Below are positions 1-6,168 of a DNA stretch of 7,454 bases, in pieces (the stretch's first letter is position 1; the number at the start of each line of letters is the position of its first letter). This stretch comes from an uncultured Alphaproteobacteria bacterium. Lineage in GTDB: Bacteria; Pseudomonadota; Alphaproteobacteria; Caulobacterales; Caulobacteraceae. The stretch is from NCBI GenBank assembly GCA_903933475.1, contig CAIZKE010000283.1:1-7454 (forward strand), given 5' to 3'. The notes under the pieces were generated by a model that saw nothing but the letters and a program-made list of their open reading frames with translations, did not search any database and was not told the origin of the DNA. Position numbers and translations under genes: made by a program.

Positions 1-98
1 CGGTCGTCCTCGTCACCCACGACCGGGGCGTCGCCGACTCGGCCCGCAGACGTATCGCCTTCCGGGACGGGCGGGTGACAGAGGACGTGCAGTTGTGA
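1..98 (+). CDS. ABC transporter ATP-binding protein (3' end only)
   Basis: This is the last 31 codons of a gene entering from the left, read in the frame beginning at base 3 and ending at TGA 96-98. The visible peptide contains VVLVTHDRGVA, the switch-histidine (H-loop) segment of ABC ATPases, followed by the usual R.iaFRDGRV tail that ends the nucleotide-binding domain of the MacB/LolD/FtsE type. Its stop overlaps the GTG start of the permease by four bases (GTGA), so the two are translationally coupled and are almost certainly partners in one transporter. The protein would sit on the cytoplasmic face and hydrolyse ATP to drive the permease. The Walker A, signature and Walker B motifs lie outside the window, so integrity of the gene cannot be judged. 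Confidence 0.88.
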   Translation, partial: VVLVTHDRGVADSARRRIAFRDGRVTEDVQL

Positions 99-1336
99 GC
101 GGCGCCTCCCCCACAGAGATCGTCCGCTTCGCCGCCGGCGCCATCATCGCCCACCCCCTGCGCTCGGGCCTGACCTCCCTGGGCGTGGTCATCGGCGTCG
201 CCGCCGTGGTCATGATGACCTCCATCGGCCTGGGTGCGCAGAAGCGGGTGACCGACACGATTTCTGGCCTTGGCTCGAACCTGATCATCGTCAGCCCCCT
301 CCAGCCCCGGACGACCGGCGGGGTCATGGGCGGGGCCGGAGCGGGCCAGAGCCTTACCGACGCCGATACAGAAGTGATCCGCCGACAGGTCGAAGGCGCC
401 GTAGCGGTTGCGCCTTCGGTCACCGGAATGGCCCAGGTCACAGCCGACGGCGCCAACTGGAACACCTCGATCGTCGGCGTATCCCCCGAATACCTCGAGG
501 CGCGGGACCTGACCGTCGCCTCAGGCCGCATGTTCGAGGAACGAGACGCCCGGCAGGGGCGCAAGGTCGCCGTCCTCGGCCCCACTGTGGTCACTCAGCT
601 CTGGGGTGACGCAGACCCGATCGGCAAGCGGATCCGGATCCGCGGTGCCCCCTTCGAGGTGATCGGCGTCCTGGGATCAAAGGGCCAGTCCAGTTTCGGC
701 CGCGACCAGGACGACCTGATCCTGAGCCCACTCGAGACCGTGCGCTCGCGGATCATTGGCCGCCGGATCAAGGCCGACAGCGTCCAGACCATCTACGTCA
801 AGGCGGTCTCCGAGGAGGAACTGGCCTCCGTCCAGGAGGACATCGACAGCACCCTGCGCGCCGAACACAAGATCCAGGCGGGCGACGACGACGACTTCCA
901 GACCCAGAACCTGGCCTCCATCCTGGAAGCGTCCAAGGCGGCCATCGGGGCCTTCACCGTCCTGCTGGCCGCCATTGCCGGCGTGTCGCTCGTCGTGGGC
1001 GGCGTGGGGATCATGAACATCATGCTGGTCGCCGTGACCGAGCGAACCCGGGAGATCGGCCTGAGAATGGCCCTCGGCGCCCGGCGCAAGGACGTCCTGG
1101 CGCAGTTCGCCCTGGAGGCTGTGGTCCTGTCTCTCTTCGGCGGGCTCATCGGGCTTGCGATCGGCCTGCTGGGCGCGGCCGGCATTGCAGCGATCGGCGA
1201 CTGGCCCTTCGCCCTGCCCACCTGGGCGATACCCGTCGCCCTGGGCTTCTCAAGTCTGGTAGGGCTGGTCTTCGGTGCCTATCCTGCCTGGCGCGCCGCG
1301 CGCCTCGACCCCATCGAGGCCCTCAGGCGCGAGTAG
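95..1336 (+). CDS. MacB/FtsX-type ABC transporter permease
   Basis: This is a 413-residue inner-membrane permease of the MacB mechanotransmission superfamily. A first membrane helix lies at about residues 22-46, followed by a large periplasmic domain (MacB_PCD type) to about residue 280. Three further helices follow at about 283-310, 337-365 and 377-400. Between helices 2 and 3 is the family-typical cytoplasmic coupling segment TERTREIGLRMALGARRKDV (from about residue 315), and the protein ends in the characteristic PAWRAARLDPIEALR. In E. coli MacB the ATPase and permease are one chain; here they are separate genes, as in many LolCDE-like and split MacB systems. The GTG start at 95 overlaps the stop of the ATPase gene. 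Family members export macrolides, peptides, lipoproteins or envelope components with an HlyD-family adaptor. No adaptor is in view, so the substrate is unknown. Confidence 0.93.
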   Translation: MSGASPTEIVRFAAGAIIAHPLRSGLTSLGVVIGVAAVVMMTSIGLGAQKRVTDTISGLGSNLIIVSPLQPRTTGGVMGGAGAGQSLTDADTEVIRRQVEGAVAVAPSVTGMAQVTADGANWNTSIVGVSPEYLEARDLTVASGRMFEERDARQGRKVAVLGPTVVTQLWGDADPIGKRIRIRGAPFEVIGVLGSKGQSSFGRDQDDLILSPLETVRSRIIGRRIKADSVQTIYVKAVSEEELASVQEDIDSTLRAEHKIQAGDDDDFQTQNLASILEASKAAIGAFTVLLAAIAGVSLVVGGVGIMNIMLVAVTERTREIGLRMALGARRKDVLAQFALEAVVLSLFGGLIGLAIGLLGAAGIAAIGDWPFALPTWAIPVALGFSSLVGLVFGAYPAWRAARLDPIEALRRE

Positions 1337-1350
1337 CCCCGGATCCGAAC

Positions 1351-2982
1351 GTGAAGCTTCCCGTCCTCCTCGCCCTGGCCTGCACACTCACTGTCCTCGG
1401 CTGTCAGCCGCAGGTCAGCCGCCCCCCCTGCCCTGAGGGCAAGACCTGCCTGGCGTGGGGAAACAACACCGAGGCAGGGTCCCTGGATCCCCAGAAGGCG
1501 ACCCTGGTCGATGAGTTCGCCATCATCGCCGACCTCTTCACCGGCCTCTTCACCGACAGTCCGGAAGCGACGCCGATCCCGGCCCTGGCTCAGAGCTACT
1601 CGGTCTCGCCCGACGGCCTGACCTGGACCTTCCGCCTCAAGCCCTCGACCTGGAGCGACGGTCGGCCCGTCACCGCGAACGACTTCGTATTCGCCTACCG
1701 GCGCATCCTCGACCCGGCGACGGCCTCTGGATACGCCTACCTCCTCTACCTGATCCGCAACGGCCAGGCGGTGAACGAGGCAAAGGCCGCCCCGGAGACC
1801 CTGGGCGTCCGCGCCCTCGACGACCTGACCCTGGAACTGCGCCTGGAGCATCCCGCGCCCTACCTGCCCGCCCTGCTGAAACATCAGAGCTTTTTTCCGG
1901 TTCCTGCCCACGCGGTGAAGGCCCATGGCGACGCCTGGACCCGCCCGGAAAATTTCGTGGGGAACGGGGCCTTCCGGCTGGTGGACTGGAAGCTGGGAGA
2001 TCACATCCGGGTGGTGAAGAACCCCGCCTTCTACGACGTGGCCTCCGTCTGCGTGGACCAGATCGACTATTTCCCGACCCCGGATTCGGTGATGGCCGAG
2101 CGTCGCGTCGCCCGGGGCGAACTTGACCTGAACACCAATTTCCAGTCGAGCCGGGTTCAACGTCTGAGGGACACCCTGCCCGGCTATGTCCGCGCCTCTC
2201 CGGCCCTCGCCACTTCCTACATCGCGCTGAACACAGAGGGCGTCGCCGCCTTTCGCGACATCCGCGTACGCCGCGCCCTGTCCATGGCGGTGGACCGGGA
2301 CTTCATAACCGGCAAGCTGATGCGCGCCGGGCAAAAGCCGGCCTACAGCTTTGTGCCGCCTGCGACGGCGGGACATGGCCAGGGCGTTAGGCTCCGGTGG
2401 GCGGACATGCCCCTGGAGAATCGCCAGGCCGAAGCCCGCCGCCTGCTTGCCGAGGCGGGCTACGGCCCGGGCAATCCCCTGTCCATCGAGATCAAGGTCG
2501 GCAACTCTCCGGACAACCTGCTCCTGTCGCAGGCCGTGGCAGCCGACTGGACGGCCCTGGGCCTAAAGGTCTCGACGGTACAGAACGAGGGTCAGATCGC
2601 CTTCGCCGCCTACCGCCAGAAGGATTTCCAGGTCGGCATGATGAGTTGGTACGCCGACTTCAACGACCCCCTGACCTTCCTCGGCCTGTTCCGCACGGAC
2701 ACTGGCCAGCAGAACTATTCCGCCTACAAAAATCCCCGTTACGACGCCCTTCTCGACAGGGCCGACCTGGAGCCGGACTCCCGGGAGCGCGCGAAGCTGC
2801 TGGCGCAGGCCGAGCAGCTGATGCTGGATGAAGAGGGAACCATCCCTGTCTACCAGGTGGTCAGCCGGGCCCTGGTCTCGCCCCGGATCACGGGCTGGAC
2901 CGACAATGTCGAGAACTTCCACCGCGCCCGGTGGGTCTGCGTGAAGCCGACCGCCGTCGGGGTCACGACCGGTCAGCATTGA
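1351..2982 (+). CDS. OppA-like peptide ABC transporter substrate-binding lipoprotein
   Basis: This 543-residue protein belongs to the SBP_bac_5 (OppA/MppA/DppA) family and should bind oligopeptides or related ligands in the periplasm. The GTG start is supported by an immediate lipoprotein signal: MKLPVLLALACTLTVLGC, with the lipobox V15-L16-G17 and lipidated Cys18. Family landmarks are SLDPQKATLVDEF near residue 45, the LTWTFRLKPSTWSDGRPVTA block near residue 90, the LSMAVDRDFITGKL helix near residue 310 and the C-terminal lobe with DFNDPLTFLGLF near residue 436. Length matches E. coli OppA. Besides Cys18 the mature chain has four cysteines (27, 33, 234, 530), enough for two disulfides. The Shine-Dalgarno is weak (GGA at 1341-1343). 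It follows the exporter permease by 14 bases, so co-transcription is likely, but no Opp/Dpp-type permeases are present. It may therefore be an orphan binding protein working with a transporter elsewhere, or a sensor or peptidoglycan-peptide binder like MppA. Confidence 0.92.
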   Translation: MKLPVLLALACTLTVLGCQPQVSRPPCPEGKTCLAWGNNTEAGSLDPQKATLVDEFAIIADLFTGLFTDSPEATPIPALAQSYSVSPDGLTWTFRLKPSTWSDGRPVTANDFVFAYRRILDPATASGYAYLLYLIRNGQAVNEAKAAPETLGVRALDDLTLELRLEHPAPYLPALLKHQSFFPVPAHAVKAHGDAWTRPENFVGNGAFRLVDWKLGDHIRVVKNPAFYDVASVCVDQIDYFPTPDSVMAERRVARGELDLNTNFQSSRVQRLRDTLPGYVRASPALATSYIALNTEGVAAFRDIRVRRALSMAVDRDFITGKLMRAGQKPAYSFVPPATAGHGQGVRLRWADMPLENRQAEARRLLAEAGYGPGNPLSIEIKVGNSPDNLLLSQAVAADWTALGLKVSTVQNEGQIAFAAYRQKDFQVGMMSWYADFNDPLTFLGLFRTDTGQQNYSAYKNPRYDALLDRADLEPDSRERAKLLAQAEQLMLDEEGTIPVYQVVSRALVSPRITGWTDNVENFHRARWVCVKPTAVGVTTGQH

Positions 2983-3024
2983 CAGCCGGGCCCCGTCCCG
3001 CCTTGCTGGGGCCAGACTGGATCA

Positions 3025-3030
3025 GGGAGG
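3025..3030 (+). promoter_or_regulatory. Ribosome binding site fixing the SDR start
   Basis: GGGAGG lies 8 bases before ATG 3039. It decides between this start and an in-frame ATG at 2931, which would add 36 low-complexity, Arg-rich residues and overlap the preceding gene by 52 bases. The downstream start places the Rossmann glycine motif at residue 13, the usual position in classical SDRs. Confidence 0.8.
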
Positions 3031-3038
3031 GCGGACCC

Positions 3039-3803
3039 ATGGACTTCAACCTGCAGGGCAAGGTCGTGCTGATCACGGGCGGTTCCCGGGGCCTGGGACG
3101 CGCCATGGCCCAGGCCTTCGCCGAAGCGGGCGCCAACCTCGCCATCGTCTCGCGCAAGCTGCCGGCCTGCGAGGACGCCGCCGCCGAACTGGCGAAGCTG
3201 GGCGTCGAGACCTTCGCCTACCGCTGCCACGTAGCCAACTGGGACGAGATCGAGCCCATGGTCGACGCCGTCTACCGGCGCTTTGGCCGCATTGATGTCC
3301 TGATCAACAATGCCGGCATGTCGCCCCTCTATCCCTCGCTGGAGGAGGTGACAGAGGATAACTTCGACAAGGTCATCGGCGTTAACTTCAAGGGCCCCTT
3401 CCGGCTCTCCGCCCTGGTGGGTGCCCGGATGCACCGGGGAGACGGGGGCTCGATCATCAACATCTCGAGCATCGCCTCCCTGGAGGCCTCGCCCTACGCC
3501 CTGCCCTATGCCGGGGCCAAGGCAGCGCTGAACGTCCTGACCACCGGCTTCGCAGCCGCCTACAGCCCGAATGTCCGGGTCAACACCATCTGCGTGGGCC
3601 CCTTCGCCACCGACGTGGCCGAGCACTGGGGCGATCCACCGGACCATGCCAATCCCGGCTGGACCAAGGGTGGCATGCGGGTCGGCCTGCCCACGGAAAT
3701 GGTCCCCGCCGCCCTCTGGCTGGCCAGCGACACGTCCAGCTTCACCAATGGCGCTCTCATCCGCATCGACGGCGGCCCTGTCCGCGCCCGCCTCCGCCCC
3801 TGA
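3039..3803 (+). CDS. Short-chain dehydrogenase/reductase (SDR), classical type
   Basis: This is a 254-residue NAD(P)-dependent oxidoreductase of the classical SDR family, cytosolic, probably interconverting an alcohol and a ketone. The sequence shows the cofactor motif TGGSRGLG at residues 13-20, NNAG at 90-93, and the full catalytic set Asn116, Ser144, Tyr157 and Lys161 (YAGAK). The basic residue after the second strand (Ser38-Arg39) favours NADP(H), which is an inference. The C-terminal part has the usual VRVNTICVGPFATD segment and a terminal IDGG. The start at 3039 is chosen because of the GGGAGG site and normal length. It lies 56 bases after the binding-protein gene and 20 bases before the crotonase gene, so it most likely forms a unit with the latter. 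The substrate cannot be read from sequence; pairing with a crotonase suggests a hydroxyacyl or related intermediate. Confidence 0.94.
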   Translation: MDFNLQGKVVLITGGSRGLGRAMAQAFAEAGANLAIVSRKLPACEDAAAELAKLGVETFAYRCHVANWDEIEPMVDAVYRRFGRIDVLINNAGMSPLYPSLEEVTEDNFDKVIGVNFKGPFRLSALVGARMHRGDGGSIINISSIASLEASPYALPYAGAKAALNVLTTGFAAAYSPNVRVNTICVGPFATDVAEHWGDPPDHANPGWTKGGMRVGLPTEMVPAALWLASDTSSFTNGALIRIDGGPVRARLRP

Positions 3804-3823
3804 TCCCGAAAGGCCAGATCCCC

Positions 3824-4687
3824 ATGTCCAGCTCCACGCCCACCTTCGAGACGATCCTCTATTCGGTGGAGGATCACATCGCGACCATCACCCTGCACCG
3901 GCCAGAGCGGATGAACGCCTGGACCCTGCAGATGTGCAACGACCTCCAGGCCGCCTTCGACCTGACAGACCGGGATGACGACGTCCGGGCGGTCATCGTG
4001 ACCGGCGCTGGCCGGGCCTTCTGCGCCGGAGCCGACCTTTCCGGCGGCAGCCAGACCTTTGGTGCGGCCAAGCCGGACAAGGATACGCCGATCCGCCGCG
4101 ACACGGCGGGTCTCGTCACCCTGCGCATCTTTGACAGCCTCAAGCCGGTGATCGGCGCCATCAATGGCGCGGCGGTGGGCGTGGGCGTCACCATGATCCT
4201 GCCCATGGATGTGAGGATCGCCTCGACCGATGCCCGCTTTGGCCTGGTCTTCAACCGCCGGGGGATCATCATGGAAGGCGCCTCGTCCTTCTTCCTGCCC
4301 CGCCTGGTCGGCATGCCGGCCACCCTGGACTGGATCTATTCCGGTCGGGTTTTCCCAGCCTCCGAAGCCCTGGAGAAGGGGCTGGTGAGCGCCCTGCATC
4401 CGCCGGAGTCCTTGATGGACGCCGCCCGCGCCCTGGCCCACGAGTACGCAGACAACACGGCGCCGGTCTCCAGCGCCCTGACCCGTCAGCTCTGCTGGCG
4501 CATGCTCGGCGCTAGCCACCCCATGGAGGCGCATCGGGCCGAGAGCCGCGCCCTGATGGCGCGCGGGGGATCCGACGATGCGGTGGAGGGCGTGAAGAGC
4601 TTCTTCGAGAAGCGCCCCGCCAACTTCACCGATCCGGTCTCGAGCCTTCCCGACGTCTTCCCGGACTGGGCCGACCCGGAGTTCTGA
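3824..4687 (+). CDS. Crotonase-fold protein, enoyl-CoA isomerase-like active site
   Basis: This is a 287-residue member of the enoyl-CoA hydratase/isomerase superfamily, expected to act on an acyl-CoA thioester in the cytosol. The crotonase core is clear: ITLHRPERMNAW (22-33), the first oxyanion-hole segment AFCAGADL (65-72), and AINGAAVGVG (112-121) for the second. An ungapped alignment by eye with rat mitochondrial enoyl-CoA hydratase puts Thr123 and Phe143 where its catalytic Glu144 and Glu164 stand, so it is unlikely to be an ordinary hydratase. Glu151, in IIMEGASSFFLP, sits where peroxisomal delta3,delta2-enoyl-CoA isomerases (yeast Eci1p Glu158, human ECI2) carry their base. A GAAAGG site at 3808-3813 supports the ATG. 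Automatic annotation would probably say enoyl-CoA hydratase; isomerase or another crotonase reaction is more likely. Its stop abuts the stop of the convergent DUF1330 gene. Confidence 0.92.
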   Translation: MSSSTPTFETILYSVEDHIATITLHRPERMNAWTLQMCNDLQAAFDLTDRDDDVRAVIVTGAGRAFCAGADLSGGSQTFGAAKPDKDTPIRRDTAGLVTLRIFDSLKPVIGAINGAAVGVGVTMILPMDVRIASTDARFGLVFNRRGIIMEGASSFFLPRLVGMPATLDWIYSGRVFPASEALEKGLVSALHPPESLMDAARALAHEYADNTAPVSSALTRQLCWRMLGASHPMEAHRAESRALMARGGSDDAVEGVKSFFEKRPANFTDPVSSLPDVFPDWADPEF

Positions 4688-4690
4688 TCA
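4685..4690. other. Back-to-back stop codons of convergent genes in TGATCA
   Basis: The plus-strand TGA (4685-4687) of the crotonase and the minus-strand TGA (4688-4690) of the DUF1330 gene abut in one palindromic TGATCA. There is no intergenic space, so any terminator for either transcript must lie inside the opposing coding sequence, and the two mRNAs probably overlap at their 3' ends. I see no hairpin followed by a T-run at this junction. Confidence 0.95.
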
Positions 4691-5107
4691 CTCGAACCCG
4701 GCGTTGGCCTTGGTGCGGATGTTCAGCTGGCCCGCCAGGCCCGCCTTCCGGTGGTGGTCGATCTTGCCCATGTCCTCAGACATGGCCATGGCGCGGAAGG
4801 CCGCCAGCGAGGGGTATTCGGCCAGGGCGACAGCGTCCCAGAGGTCCTCGACCTCGCCGATCATCAGGCTGGTCACCTGACCAGAAAAGCGGATGCGCCC
4901 GCCCAGGGCCTGGACCAGCTTGCTCACGCCGTCACCGTAAAGGGCATAGGCCTCGGCGCCGGTGAGGTGGCTGTTGGAGCCGTCCTCGTACTCGGCCTTC
5001 GGCTTGAACTTCAGCAGGTTGACCATGACGAAGGGCCCGTCCTCCTCGGCGGAGAAGAAGGCCATGGCCTGTTCGGGGGGCGGATAGACGGCGTTGACGA
5101 CCTTCAT
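4688..5107 (-). CDS. DUF1330 domain protein
   Basis: This is a small 139-residue protein of the DUF1330 family, which adopts a dimeric alpha/beta-barrel (ferredoxin-like) fold. Members are of unknown or poorly defined function. Visible family marks are the early strand FVMVNLLKFKP (26-36), the ALYGDGVSKLVQALGG stretch, the IGEVEDLWDAVALAEYPS block and the following AFRAMAMSED segment. There is no signal peptide or membrane helix, so it should be cytosolic. GGAGAG on the minus strand (plus coordinates 5114-5119) lies 6 bases before the ATG. It is the second gene of a minus-strand pair, starting 20 bases after the stop of the haloalkane dehalogenase gene, so the two are probably co-transcribed. 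A role in handling the same small molecule is possible but unproven. Confidence 0.9.
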   Translation of the reverse strand: MKVVNAVYPPPEQAMAFFSAEEDGPFVMVNLLKFKPKAEYEDGSNSHLTGAEAYALYGDGVSKLVQALGGRIRFSGQVTSLMIGEVEDLWDAVALAEYPSLAAFRAMAMSEDMGKIDHHRKAGLAGQLNIRTKANAGFE

Positions 5108-5127
5108 GGGGCTCTCTCCAGTTTCGA

Positions 5128-6030
5128 TCAGCGGGTACGCCGGACCATATCGTCCAGCAGGTCGGCGATGGCGGCGGGGCAGTCTTCCTGGAGGAAGTGA
5201 CCGCCAGAAAGTATGATGTGAGCCTCGCCCTGGGCGCCGGGGACGCGGGCCTTGAAGTCCGTCTCGCCGCCCTTTGTGACAGGGTCATTGTCGCTGAAGG
5301 CGGTCAGGAAGGGCTTTTCGAAGGCTTCCAGCACCTTCCAGGCTGCCAGGTTCTCGGCCACCGAGCCGTGCTCCGCCGTGATGGGCACCAGGGTGGGAAA
5401 CTGGCGGGCGCCTTCCTTGAAGGACTCGTCCGGGAAGGGGGCGTCGTAGGCTGCGACCTCTTCAGGCTTGAGTTCGCGGGTGGTCCCCATGTTCACGATA
5501 CCGCCGACGGGCATGACCGGGATGTTCTGGGACATGTTCAGCCAGGCTTCGAAGGCGGGGGTCAGGCCGCTGCCCACCGGAAGGCCGGTGTTCCCGATGA
5601 TCACGCCGGCAAATCGTTCCGGGAAAGCGGCGACGAGGCGCAGGCCGATCAATCCGCCCCAGTCCTGGCAGAAAAGCACCGCGCCCTTCAGGTCGACGCC
5701 CAGGAGCCACTGGCTCATCCAGTCCACGTGGCGTTCGTAGGTATAGTCAGCCCGCGAGGCGGGCTTGTCGGAGCGGCCGAAGCCGATGAGGTCCGGGGCC
5801 AGGACCCGATGACCCTGGGCGACCAGCAGGGGAATGATCTTGCGGTAGAGGTAAGACCAGGAGGGCTCGCCGTGCATCAGCAGGACCGGCGCGCCGTCGC
5901 GGGGCCCCTCGTCCACATAGGCGATCCTCAGGCTGGCACCATCTGGCCCATCGACCTGGGCGTAGTGGGGTAAGAAGGTCCAGTCCGCCAGGCCTTCAAA
6001 GCACGCGTCAGGGGTCCTCAGGACGTCCAT
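5128..6030 (-). CDS. Haloalkane dehalogenase, subfamily I (DhlA-like)
   Basis: This is a 300-residue alpha/beta-hydrolase that should cleave carbon-halogen bonds of haloalkanes hydrolytically, giving an alcohol and a halide ion. The oxyanion segment is HGEPSWSYLYR (53-63). The nucleophile elbow is CQDWGG, with Asp123 as nucleophile and Trp124 as first halide-binding residue. Asp249 (SDNDPVT) and His278 (GGHFLQED) complete the Asp-Asp-His triad with the acid placed late, as in DhlA (Asp260) and unlike subfamily II. Trp163 in the cap (AFEAWLNM) is the likely second halide-binding Trp, equivalent to DhlA Trp175, and AYDAPFPDESFKEGARQFP is typical of this subfamily. There is no signal peptide, so it is cytosolic. 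GAGG (plus 6036-6039) lies 5 bases before ATG 6030. It heads a minus-strand pair with DUF1330 and is divergent from the metallo-hydrolase gene. A related alpha/beta-hydrolase with non-halogenated substrates cannot be excluded. Confidence 0.92.
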   Translation of the reverse strand: MDVLRTPDACFEGLADWTFLPHYAQVDGPDGASLRIAYVDEGPRDGAPVLLMHGEPSWSYLYRKIIPLLVAQGHRVLAPDLIGFGRSDKPASRADYTYERHVDWMSQWLLGVDLKGAVLFCQDWGGLIGLRLVAAFPERFAGVIIGNTGLPVGSGLTPAFEAWLNMSQNIPVMPVGGIVNMGTTRELKPEEVAAYDAPFPDESFKEGARQFPTLVPITAEHGSVAENLAAWKVLEAFEKPFLTAFSDNDPVTKGGETDFKARVPGAQGEAHIILSGGHFLQEDCPAAIADLLDDMVRRTR

Positions 6031-6065
6031 TCTAGCCTCGCATGGGGCTCGGGGCCCGGTTCGGG

Positions 6066-6095
6066 TTGACAGGCCCGCCGCAGCGGGAAACTAAT
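6066..6095 (+). promoter_or_regulatory. Possible sigma70-type promoter for the metallo-hydrolase gene
   Basis: A perfect TTGACA (6066-6071) is followed after 18 bases by ACTAAT (6090-6095), four of six matches to the -10 consensus. A start of transcription near 6102 would leave a leader of about 65 bases before TTG 6169. The -10 would overlap the alternative ATG at 6094, which argues against that ATG being the real start. The spacer also contains a small CCCGC/GCGGG inverted repeat (6074-6078 and 6083-6087), which may be chance. Confidence 0.4.
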
Positions 6096-6118
6096 GACAA
6101 TAGCCGTGCCATTATCAA
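6090..6118 (-). promoter_or_regulatory. Possible promoter for the dehalogenase/DUF1330 unit
   Basis: Read on the minus strand, TTGATA (plus 6113-6118) is separated by 17 bases from ATTAGT (plus 6090-6095). The -35 is a good match and the -10 is weak (three of six). The same six bases would act as the -10 of the opposing promoter candidate, so the two promoters would face each other over shared DNA. It is the best candidate seen upstream of the dehalogenase but is not strong. Confidence 0.28.
6092..6114. promoter_or_regulatory. Operator-like inverted repeat between divergent genes
   Basis: TAATGACA (6092-6099) and TGCCATTA (6107-6114) form an imperfect inverted repeat with 7 of 8 pairs matching across a 7-base spacer, total 23 bp. 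It lies in the AT-richer core of the divergent region and overlaps the predicted -10 and start of transcription for the plus strand and the promoter spacer for the minus strand, a usual position for a dimeric repressor such as a TetR or MarR family protein. No regulator gene is visible in the window, so the binding protein is unknown. Confidence 0.45.
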
Positions 6119-6153
6119 CGGGCAGGGTCAAGCCGCGGCTGGCGGCGTCACTC

Positions 6154-6160
6154 GGGGAGG
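6154..6160 (+). promoter_or_regulatory. Ribosome binding site supporting a TTG start
   Basis: GGGGAGG lies 8 bases before TTG 6169, the same spacing as the strong site of the SDR gene. It favours TTG 6169 over the in-frame ATG 6094, which has only a weak GGGA upstream and would add 25 basic, non-hydrophobic residues ahead of the membrane anchor. Confidence 0.7.
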
Positions 6161-6168
6161 CCCCCACC

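Larger units (their letters stand above)
6031..6168. promoter_or_regulatory. Divergent intergenic control region
   Basis: These 138 bases separate the minus-strand dehalogenase start from the preferred TTG start of the plus-strand metallo-hydrolase. They are the longest non-coding stretch in the window and contain an AT-richer core at about 6088-6118 in an otherwise GC-rich setting. The core holds promoter-like hexamers on both strands and an imperfect dyad, so both transcription units are probably started, and perhaps regulated together, from here. This is inferred from sequence pattern only. Confidence 0.6.

Noticed and set aside
880..900. GACGAC repeat in the permease gene, considered as a microsatellite
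   Set aside because: It encodes a short Asp run in the periplasmic domain and is too short to count as a repeat tract.
1279..2376. Long minus-strand open frame opposite the OppA-like gene
   Set aside because: The plus-strand frame has a lipoprotein signal and full family motifs; the antisense product has no recognisable domain.
2989..3013. GGCCCC/GGGGCC inverted repeat with a 13-base loop between the binding-protein and SDR genes, considered as a terminator
   Set aside because: The stem is only 6 bp, the loop is long, and no T-run follows; such stems arise by chance in GC-rich DNA.
2931..3038. In-frame 36-residue N-terminal extension of the SDR from ATG 2931
   Set aside because: It overlaps the end of the binding-protein gene, is Arg/Gly-rich without family character, and a strong GGGAGG precedes ATG 3039 at good spacing.
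3560..4534. Minus-strand open frame opposite the SDR and crotonase genes
   Set aside because: It is a shadow of two well-supported genes, with Gly/Arg/His-rich low-information translation.
5197..5973. Long plus-strand open frame opposite the haloalkane dehalogenase gene
   Set aside because: It is antisense to a gene with complete catalytic motifs; its translation shows no recognisable domain and open antisense frames are common at this GC content.
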